Below are positions 1 to 5,384 of a DNA stretch of 5,384 nucleotides, one piece after another. Numbering within the stretch: position 1 is the first letter of the stretch; each line of letters begins with the position of its first letter. The stretch spans positions 1 through 5,384 of the forward strand of contig JAEZKJ010000159.1 in assembly GCA_023415545.1 (NCBI GenBank), given 5' to 3'. The notes beneath the pieces were generated by a model that saw nothing but the letters and a program-made list of their open reading frames with translations, was not told the origin of the DNA and did no database searches. Source of the stretch: Bacteroidota bacterium. Its GTDB lineage: Bacteria; Bacteroidota; Bacteroidia; Bacteroidales; Bacteroidaceae. Made by a program: the position numbers and the translations under genes.

Positions 1-1910
1 GCTTTTGTCTTTACCATACTTGGATAGAACGAAATCATTCCATTTATAGTACCAAAATATAATTCTCCATCAGCTTTTTTAAATGCCGAAGAATAATTAA
101 ATTGATTGGTAGGCAGACCATCAGCTATGGTATATCTATATATTTCATCTCTTTCAATACATATCAATCCATTGTCTGTACCAGCCCATATCCTACCTTG
201 ATTATCTTCAATAATTCCCTTTATTGCATTTGAACCTATCTCTTTTTCCGAGTATTCTTTTATTATTTCTTTGTGGCTGTTCATTACAAACAGACCATTA
301 TTATTTGTGCCAATCCAAATATTATTATGCTGGTCTGAATATAGATATGTTATATACAAATCTCTGATTAACTTGTTTTCAATCTTTTTTATCTCATTAT
401 TACTTGCGTTTATTTCATAAATACCACTTCTTCTAGTGCCAATTAAAAATGTATTATGGTTTATCTTTAGTATAGAAAACGTAGGTAATGATGAAATTTT
501 CTCTACTTGGTTACTTTTCTTTATAATCTTAAATAACCCTGAAGGACCTCCATACCATATATTCTCTTTCCCGTCTTTTTCAATACAGAAACCTGAACAG
601 TTTTCTTCTGAATATTTATAATAGTCAAATGATTTATTATTGACTAAATTATATTTTATTACCCCTTTCATGAAAAGTCCTATCCATAAATTCTCGTTGT
701 CCAAATATACAGAGTGTATGTTTTTACTATTAATTCCTATTTTAGAGTGTAATTTATCGGAACGAATAATATTGCCAGCACTATCTAAATGATTTAATCC
801 TCCATCTTCAGTTGCAATGAATATACCATTTTCATTATCAGCAGTAATTTCTCGAACAGCTTTTCCACTTAAATTTTTTGAGCTTGTGCCCATTGGGTAT
901 ATTCTAAATTTCTCACTTTCGTAAGTATAATAGTTTATACCACCAAAATAAGTTCCTACCCATATATTGTTATATTTATCACTAAATATTGAATAAATGG
1001 GAGAATCGTTAAGTGCACTTAGATCGTCGATAGATTGTTCATAATGTGCTAAAAGTATCCCCTTTGGAGTAAACACATTTATTCCATATTCCGAACCTAT
1101 CCAAATGTTATTGTGTAAATCAATTTCTGCACATCTATAATTTATATGCTTTTGTTTAATGCTTATATCTATTAAGTTATCTGATGTAATATTATATAAG
1201 TATAATTTGTTATTGCATTTAAAAAGAAGAATATTATTCTTTAAATATTTAATATTTTCAATTTTACCATTCAAATTTTGTAATGTAAGTGGTAAAAGAA
1301 TTACTTTTTTCATCTTTAGATCATAGCATTTTGTGCCATTATCTGTCTCTATCCATAATATATTTGTATTATCCTCGTATATATTTCTAATATTACTTCT
1401 TTCGCTTTCTATATATAGTGTGAAATCATTTTTGTTTGCATTATAAACATATACTCCATCACTGCTGGTTACAAGAAGCTCATTTTGTGAGTTTAGAAGA
1501 AAGTTGATATCGTTTTTATTATTATTGTTGGGTATGTTGTACTTCTTAAAATATTCTTTATTTATATCATAAAAACATATTCCATTATCAGTAGAAATCC
1601 ATATTCCATTTAAAATGCTATCGTTATATATTCTATAAATAAAATCATGACATATACTTGTTGAGGCTGAGTCATCATGGTGAAAAGATTTTATAGAATA
1701 TCCATCATATTTGCATAGCCCGTTTCTAGTCCCAAACCACATAAAACCATCATTATCTTGAGTTATGGAGTTTACAGTGTTATGTGATAGCCCATTGGTC
1801 TTCTCTAATTGTTTAAAATGGATATTATTATATTGAATTTGGCCGTTTAATGTGGCTGATATTACTAAAAAAATTGATGTCAATAAAATTGATTTGATTG
1901 ATGTATTCAT
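1..1910 (-). CDS. Hybrid two-component system (HTCS) sensor/regulator, N-terminal periplasmic part, truncated by window edge
   Basis: Reading leftward from ATG at 1910-1908, the frame stays open for 636 codons to the window edge. Residues 1-23 are a signal peptide (Lys6, hydrophobic run ILLTSIFLVISAT, likely cleavage before Gln24). Then come fourteen blade-type strands of the Reg_prop pattern: MWFGT 57, IWIST 103, LLVTS 145, LWIET 185, LLFKC 228, IWIGS 269, IWVGT 316, IFIAT 363, LWIGL 408, IWYGG 451, FLIGT 488, IWIGT 531, IWAGT 574, LYFGT 617. Fourteen fits two seven-bladed propellers, the known sensor architecture of HTCS proteins. The opening NGLSHNTVNSITQDNDGFMW and the late DGLPTNQFNYSSAF segment (598-610) are family hallmarks. 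The Y_Y_Y domain, membrane helix, histidine kinase, receiver and AraC-type DNA-binding domain would lie beyond position 1 and are not seen. The family senses oligosaccharides in the periplasm and controls nearby glycan-degradation genes. A propeller protein without kinase domains is possible but less likely. Confidence 0.9.
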   Translation of the reverse strand, partial: MNTSIKSILLTSIFLVISATLNGQIQYNNIHFKQLEKTNGLSHNTVNSITQDNDGFMWFGTRNGLCKYDGYSIKSFHHDDSASTSICHDFIYRIYNDSILNGIWISTDNGICFYDINKEYFKKYNIPNNNNKNDINFLLNSQNELLVTSSDGVYVYNANKNDFTLYIESERSNIRNIYEDNTNILWIETDNGTKCYDLKMKKVILLPLTLQNLNGKIENIKYLKNNILLFKCNNKLYLYNITSDNLIDISIKQKHINYRCAEIDLHNNIWIGSEYGINVFTPKGILLAHYEQSIDDLSALNDSPIYSIFSDKYNNIWVGTYFGGINYYTYESEKFRIYPMGTSSKNLSGKAVREITADNENGIFIATEDGGLNHLDSAGNIIRSDKLHSKIGINSKNIHSVYLDNENLWIGLFMKGVIKYNLVNNKSFDYYKYSEENCSGFCIEKDGKENIWYGGPSGLFKIIKKSNQVEKISSLPTFSILKINHNTFLIGTRRSGIYEINASNNEIKKIENKLIRDLYITYLYSDQHNNIWIGTNNNGLFVMNSHKEIIKEYSEKEIGSNAIKGIIEDNQGRIWAGTDNGLICIERDEIYRYTIADGLPTNQFNYSSAFKKADGELYFGTINGMISFYPSMVKTK

Positions 1911-2073
1911 ATTTTGTTTACTTATTTTATTAATTAAAAATAAGGATAATCTCTATTTTTATATTAGTAGCAATGTTCAATAAAGTAGTAATAATGTGCA
2001 TATTCCCACCTGTGCGTTTTTTAGGACATATTTCATAGTAAGTATAACATAATTACCATATTGTTAGCTTATT

Positions 2074-2114
2074 TTTATTCATATTTGTAATTATATCAAA
2101 AAAATATGAATAAA
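2074..2114. repeat. Perfect 13-bp inverted repeat, possible operator
   Basis: The left arm TTTATTCATATTT (2074-2086) is matched exactly by AAATATGAATAAA (2102-2114), across a 15-nt spacer. The match stops at both ends: 2073/2115 and 2087/2101 do not pair. Arm centres are 28 bp apart, near three helical turns, so a dimeric regulator could contact both arms on one face of the DNA. The repeat sits 164 bp from the HTCS start and 222 bp from the sulfatase start. No U-tract follows and the stem is almost pure A/T, so it is a poor terminator. Chance palindromes are more frequent in such A+T-rich DNA, but 13 of 13 is long. Confidence 0.6.
2080..2087 (+). promoter_or_regulatory. Weak candidate -7 element overlapping the 13-bp inverted repeat
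   Basis: CATATTTG matches the Bacteroidota -7 consensus TAnnTTTG at all fixed positions except the first. A TTG at 2061-2063 could serve as the -33 element, but the 16-nt gap is shorter than the usual roughly 19-21. It would give a leader of more than 200 nt before the sulfatase. Its interest is that the left arm of the inverted repeat covers it almost exactly, as an operator would. It may be coincidental. Confidence 0.2.
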
Positions 2115-2182
2115 CGACTTCTTAAATATTAATTTTTTATTCCTCTACTGAGGTTTTATAACTATGATATTAGTGTTAGGCA

Positions 2183-2208
2183 ATGAAAAATTATAATATG
2201 TTTTTCAT
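2183..2208. repeat. 8-bp perfect inverted repeat
   Basis: ATGAAAAA (2183-2190) and TTTTTCAT (2201-2208) are exact reverse complements around a 10-nt A/T-rich spacer. The right arm shares the core TTCAT with the left arm of the larger repeat at 2074-2086, so the two could be related regulator sites. The arms are short and composed mainly of A/T runs, so chance is a real alternative. Confidence 0.35.
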
Positions 2209-2294
2209 AATTAAAGAGATACAACATTGCTGAGTAAACGTGAGTAGTAGAGTACTGATAACTGTTTAGGAGTTAATTTATAAGTATCGTTCAA

Positions 2295-2302
2295 TATATT
2301 TT
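2295..2302 (+). promoter_or_regulatory. Weak candidate -7 element close to the sulfatase start
   Basis: TATATTTT matches TAnnTTTG except for the last base. It lies 33 bp before the sulfatase ATG, which would give a short leader of roughly 25-30 nt. No true TTTG -33 element is present; GTTA at 2272-2275 has the right 19-nt spacing but a poor sequence. A weak core promoter would be consistent with an activator-dependent gene. The call rests only on a degenerate motif in A+T-rich DNA. Confidence 0.2.
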
Positions 2303-2335
2303 AATCGTCATAGAAATCTTTTAGTTAGAACATAT

Positions 2336-3883
2336 ATGGAAAGATTTTATTGTTTATTAGCTGGATTTGGTATTGCAACAGGTTTGCATAGTCAAGTTAA
2401 ACCAAACGTGGTAATAATAATGTCTGATCAGCAAAGAGCTGATTTATGTGGTAGAGAGGGTTTCCCTCTAAATCTTACTCCATATGTAGATAGTTTAGCT
2501 TTGGAAAATGTGTGGTTCGATAAAGCTTATACTACTATGGCTGCAAGTTCTCCGGCAAGATGCTCGATGTTTACCGGAAGGTTCCCTTCAGTAACCGACG
2601 TAAGGACAAATCATAATCTGTCGGATATAAAATACCAGACAGATATGATAAAAGTTCTGAAAGATAAAGGTTATAAGACGGCTTTAGTAGGGAAAAATCA
2701 TTCATATCTCAAACCTAAAGATTTTGACTTTTGTTCAGCTTATGGACATTGGGGGAAAATTATTCCAAAAACAGACGCTGAGAAAAGAACAGCAAAATTT
2801 TTAAATGATGAGGCACGAGGACAATGGTTTGAACCTTCTCCTATTCCTTTGGAAGAGCAGCAACCTGTAAAAATTGTCTCTGAAACTTTGAGATGGATTG
2901 ATAAACAAGCCAAGGATAATAATCCATTTTTTGTTTGGGTATCATTAGCTGAACCACATAATCCTTATCAGGTATGCGAGCCTTATTATTCTATGTTTAA
3001 TCCGGACAATATTCCACCTACAAGAACAGGAAGAAAGGAATTGAAACTAAAGGATGATAAGTATTCTATAATGGCAAAACTTGACGATGAGTCTTGTCCC
3101 GATTTGTTAAAGGATCTTCCTCGTTTACGAGCTAATTATATGGGAATGATTCGACTTATAGATGATCAGATAAGGAGACTCATAGAAACATTAAAAAAGA
3201 ATGGGCAATATGAAAATACCATATTTTTAATACTATCCGATCATGGTGATTATGCTGGAGAGTATGGATTGATACGAAAAGGTGCCGGTATGTCCGATTG
3301 CCTTACACGTATTCCAATGGTGTGGGCCGGTTATGGTATTGAAAAGTCTAAAGAACCTATGGAAGCTCATGTTTCTTTAGCTGATGTATTCCCTACTATT
3401 TGTACTGCTGTAGGCAGTGAAATTCCACTTGGCGTACAAGGACGTAGTTTGTGGCCTATGCTTACCGGTAAAAATTATCCAAAAAGAGAGTTTTCAAGCA
3501 TTGTGGTGCAAAGAGGTTATGGCGGTGCAAATGTAGACCTATCTGATGACTTGACTTTTGAACAAGAAGGTGCATTGACAAGAGGTAAAATAGCTGATTT
3601 TGATGAACTTAATTCTTGGTCTCAGTCCGGTATGTCTAGAATGATTCGAAAGGGTGATTGGAAACTTATTATTGATAGTTATGGTGTTAGTGAACTATAT
3701 AATATAAAGAAAGATCCATCAGAGATAAAAAATTTATATGATGAAAAAAAATATAAAGATATAAAGATTGAGTTGATGAACGATATGCTAGCATGGGAGC
3801 TAAGATTGCAGGACCCACTGCCAGTACCACAGAGAAGGTATATCTTTAAGAGAAACGATTATAATTATCATTTTACAAAATAA
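2336..3883 (+). CDS. Secreted S1-family sulfatase, serine-type formylglycine motif
   Basis: A complete 515-residue protein, a normal length for the type I (S1) sulfatases, which hydrolyse sulfate esters. Residues 1-19 form a short signal peptide (Arg3, hydrophobic core, likely cleavage LHS-Gln20); no lipobox is seen, so a periplasmic enzyme is expected. Asp31-Gln32 in IIMSDQQR is the N-terminal metal site. S71-S-P-A-R75, followed by CSMFTG, is the sulfatase signature with Ser71 as the residue converted to formylglycine. Lys120 and His122 (GKNH), His207 (AEPHNPY), Asp302-His303 (SDHGD) and Lys315 occupy the expected catalytic and calcium/sulfate-binding positions. The C-terminal part (GDWKLIIDSYGVSELYNIKKDPSE, 440-463) is the usual small domain that shapes the substrate pocket. 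Because the nucleophile is Ser, maturation should need an anaerobic radical-SAM sulfatase-maturing enzyme, not visible here. No in-frame ATG lies nearby upstream, and this start gives the signal peptide. The sulfated sugar and the S1 subfamily cannot be assigned by eye. Confidence 0.93.
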   Translation: MERFYCLLAGFGIATGLHSQVKPNVVIIMSDQQRADLCGREGFPLNLTPYVDSLALENVWFDKAYTTMAASSPARCSMFTGRFPSVTDVRTNHNLSDIKYQTDMIKVLKDKGYKTALVGKNHSYLKPKDFDFCSAYGHWGKIIPKTDAEKRTAKFLNDEARGQWFEPSPIPLEEQQPVKIVSETLRWIDKQAKDNNPFFVWVSLAEPHNPYQVCEPYYSMFNPDNIPPTRTGRKELKLKDDKYSIMAKLDDESCPDLLKDLPRLRANYMGMIRLIDDQIRRLIETLKKNGQYENTIFLILSDHGDYAGEYGLIRKGAGMSDCLTRIPMVWAGYGIEKSKEPMEAHVSLADVFPTICTAVGSEIPLGVQGRSLWPMLTGKNYPKREFSSIVVQRGYGGANVDLSDDLTFEQEGALTRGKIADFDELNSWSQSGMSRMIRKGDWKLIIDSYGVSELYNIKKDPSEIKNLYDEKKYKDIKIELMNDMLAWELRLQDPLPVPQRRYIFKRNDYNYHFTK

Positions 3884-3996
3884 AAATAACTCTTGCTCGT
3901 GTGATATAAAGAATGAACGCAATATTACATGTCGAGTGCTATTATGTTGATTTTAGGCATTACAAAATATTATAAAGAATATAAAGATAAAAGTTA
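3884..3996 (+). other. Gap between sulfatase and GH2 genes, with A-rich translation leader
   Basis: These 113 bp contain no gene, no convincing terminator hairpin and no clear promoter motif. TATAAAGAAT occurs twice (3905-3914 and 3971-3980). The last 25 bases before the GH2 start are A/G-rich without a GGAGG core, which is usual in Bacteroidota. The lack of a terminator and the shared strand favour co-transcription of the two genes, although the gap is long for a tight operon, so a separate internal start is possible. Confidence 0.4.
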
Positions 3997-5384
3997 ATGA
4001 ATACAATGAAAAACTGTTTAATTGTTTTAGGCTTGTGTGTTGGGTTACACATTAACGCAACAGAATCAAAATGGTCTCCAAAAGGAGATAAAATTAAAAC
4101 AGAATGGGCTGCTAAGGTAACTCCTGAAAATGTTTGGCAATCATATCCTCGTCCTCAGTTGAAACGTAGCGCTTGGAAGAACCTTAATGGCATTTGGAAC
4201 TATGCTGTTACTGCTCAGAATGTAACTAAGAAAAATGTAGTTTATAATGGCGAGATATTGGTACCTTTTGCTATAGAGTCGTCACTATCGGGTGTTATGA
4301 AAAGTTTTCTTCCAGAAGATAAACTTTGGTATAAACGAAACTTCACCATTGATAAAGAGTGGAAAGGTAAAAACATAATACTTCATTTTGCTGCTGTTGA
4401 TTATGAATGCCAGGTTTGGGTTAATAATCGTATTGTAGGTTCACATAAAGGTGGAAACAACCCTTTTAGCTTTGATATAACAAAGTATTTGAAGAGTAGT
4501 GGTGAACAAACTGTGGAACTTTCTGTAGTTGACCCTACTGATACTGAATCAATTTCAAGAGGTAAACAACAGTTAAACCAAAGAGGTATTTGGTATACTC
4601 CTGTATCGGGCATATGGCAGACTGTATGGCTTGAAGCTGTAAATAAAACATATATCAAACAAGTACTTCCTGAAGCTGATATTTACAAGAAATCTGTGAA
4701 GTTATCTTTCGATGTCAATAACTCGAATGGTAAAGAGGATATTACTGTAGACTTACTAGATAATGGAAAAATTGTTAATAGTGTGAAAGGTAAATCCGGT
4801 GAGGCTATGGAAATCTCTGTTCCAAATGCTGTATTGTGGTCACCTTCTTCTCCAAAACTTTATCATATTAATGTAAGTATGAGCAAGTCAGGAAAAGAGA
4901 TTGACCGTGTGTCAAGTTATTTCTCTTTGAGAAAAGTTGATATGAAAAAAGATGAGTGTGGATACAATCGCATATGTTTGAACGATGAGTTTATTTTCCA
5001 AATGGGAACATTGGATCAAGGTTGGTGGCCTGATGGTTTATTAACTCCTCCATCGGAAGAAGCTATGATTTACGACATGATCCAACTAAAGAAGATGGGC
5101 TTCAACACTATCCGTAAACATATAAAGGTAGAGCCTGAACAATATTATTATTATGCCGATTCACTTGGTTTGATGATGTGGCAGGATATGGTTTCAGGTT
5201 TTGCTACTTCACGAAAAGATGTAGAACATGTAAAGGCTGATGCAAAAGAAGATTGGAATGCTCCTGCTGAACATTCTGCACAATGGCAGTCTGAAATGTT
5301 TGAAATGATTGATAGATTAAGATTCTATCCTTGTATAACTACATGGGTAGTGTTTAATGAAGGATGGGGACAGCATAATACTAA
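3997..5384 (+). CDS. Secreted glycoside hydrolase family 2 enzyme, N-terminal part, truncated by window edge
   Basis: ATG at 3997 opens 462 codons that run off the right edge; Met4 (4006) is an alternative start, and both keep the signal peptide (CLIVLGLCVGL, cleavage near residues 20-23). Cys14 is preceded by Leu, so it is not a good lipobox. Domains follow GH2 order: a jelly-roll sugar-binding domain at about 45-215 (YPRPQLKRSAWKNLNGIWNY, VDYECQVWVNN, NPFSFDIT, GIWYTPVSGIWQTVWLE), an Ig-like domain at about 218-315, and the start of the TIM barrel from about 320. FNEGWGQ places the acid/base Glu at 455, with its codon at 5359-5361. The second catalytic Glu (nucleophile) lies beyond the window. 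The barrel carries LDQGWWPDG and TIRKHIKVEP motifs rather than the LacZ/UidA-like ones, so beta-galactosidase, beta-glucuronidase and other exo-activities all remain open. Its position after a sulfatase suggests removal of a terminal sugar from a desulfated oligosaccharide in the periplasm. Confidence 0.92.
   Translation, partial: MNTMKNCLIVLGLCVGLHINATESKWSPKGDKIKTEWAAKVTPENVWQSYPRPQLKRSAWKNLNGIWNYAVTAQNVTKKNVVYNGEILVPFAIESSLSGVMKSFLPEDKLWYKRNFTIDKEWKGKNIILHFAAVDYECQVWVNNRIVGSHKGGNNPFSFDITKYLKSSGEQTVELSVVDPTDTESISRGKQQLNQRGIWYTPVSGIWQTVWLEAVNKTYIKQVLPEADIYKKSVKLSFDVNNSNGKEDITVDLLDNGKIVNSVKGKSGEAMEISVPNAVLWSPSSPKLYHINVSMSKSGKEIDRVSSYFSLRKVDMKKDECGYNRICLNDEFIFQMGTLDQGWWPDGLLTPPSEEAMIYDMIQLKKMGFNTIRKHIKVEPEQYYYYADSLGLMMWQDMVSGFATSRKDVEHVKADAKEDWNAPAEHSAQWQSEMFEMIDRLRFYPCITTWVVFNEGWGQHNT

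Larger units (their letters stand above)
1911..2335. promoter_or_regulatory. Divergent intergenic control region between HTCS and sulfatase genes
   Basis: This 425-bp stretch is very A+T-rich and has no credible reading frame on either strand. It separates the start codons of two divergent genes, so it should carry promoters for both and the binding site of the locus regulator. It contains two perfect inverted repeats, listed separately. The hexamer TTCATA occurs three times on the plus strand (2032, 2078, 2204), and its complement TATGAA once (2105). I found no good TAnnTTTG-type promoter for the leftward gene. The segment just upstream of the HTCS start is A-rich on the coding strand, without a GGAGG-type ribosome site. 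Its regulatory role is inferred from position and repeats only. Confidence 0.6.

Noticed and set aside
436..621. 61-codon plus-strand reading frame
   Set aside because: It lies wholly opposite the HTCS coding sequence, which is continuous and well supported there. Its translation has no recognisable motif, and no ribosome site was seen.
1975..2296. Direct repeat GTTCAATA at 1975-1982 and 2289-2296
   Set aside because: It is only eight bases of A/T-rich sequence, about 310 bp apart, with no flanking similarity; it is likely to be chance.
1911..2335. Mobile-element ends, attachment site or small RNA in the divergent region
   Set aside because: No target-site duplication, transposase remnant, tRNA-like fold or GC-rich structured segment could be seen; the inverted repeats are better explained as regulator sites.
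3884..3996. Possible terminator or separate promoter between sulfatase and GH2
   Set aside because: No stem followed by a T-tract is visible, and the nearest TAnnTTTG-like string misses at least two fixed bases. The duplicated TATAAAGAAT is short and A/T-rich.
4401..4658. 85-codon minus-strand reading frame
   Set aside because: It is antisense to the conserved sugar-binding domain of the GH2 gene and its translation resembles no family I know.
5137..5160. Run of TAT codons (four consecutive Tyr) in the GH2 gene, looking like a short microsatellite
   Set aside because: The Tyr residues lie in a conserved barrel segment where aromatic residues are normal, and the frame is intact on both sides; nothing suggests phase variation.

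Overview
The window is A+T-rich DNA that looks like part of a carbohydrate-utilisation locus (PUL-type) from a Bacteroidota bacterium. The best evidence is the leftward gene. Its product starts with a signal peptide followed by fourteen Reg_prop-like beta-propeller blades, the sensor layout of Bacteroidota hybrid two-component systems (HTCS). The translation starts lack a GGAGG-type Shine-Dalgarno sequence and have A-rich leaders instead, which is also usual in this phylum. The genus cannot be fixed from the sequence alone.

Layout: (1) positions 1-1910, minus strand, hold the N-terminal 636 residues of an HTCS sensor, cut by the left edge of the window. (2) Positions 1911-2335 are a 425-bp non-coding region between divergent genes. 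It carries a perfect 13-bp inverted repeat and a smaller 8-bp one, and is the natural control region for both directions. (3) Positions 2336-3883, plus strand, encode a complete secreted S1-type sulfatase with a serine-type formylglycine motif. (4) Positions 3884-3996 are a 113-bp gap with no clear terminator. (5) Positions 3997-5384, plus strand, encode the first 462 residues of a secreted glycoside hydrolase family 2 (GH2) enzyme. It is cut by the right edge just after its acid/base glutamate.

A working model (inference): the HTCS senses a breakdown product of a sulfated glycan in the periplasm and activates the divergent sulfatase-GH2 unit. The sulfatase removes a sulfate that would block an exo-acting glycosidase, and the GH2 enzyme then removes a terminal sugar. 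No SusC/SusD pair, polysaccharide lyase or sulfatase-maturing enzyme is visible, so the substrate cannot be named. I see no RNA genes, CRISPR arrays, insertion sequences or phage genes. All parts belong to known families. The least explained elements are the inverted repeats in the control region and the substrate of this sulfatase/GH2 pair.
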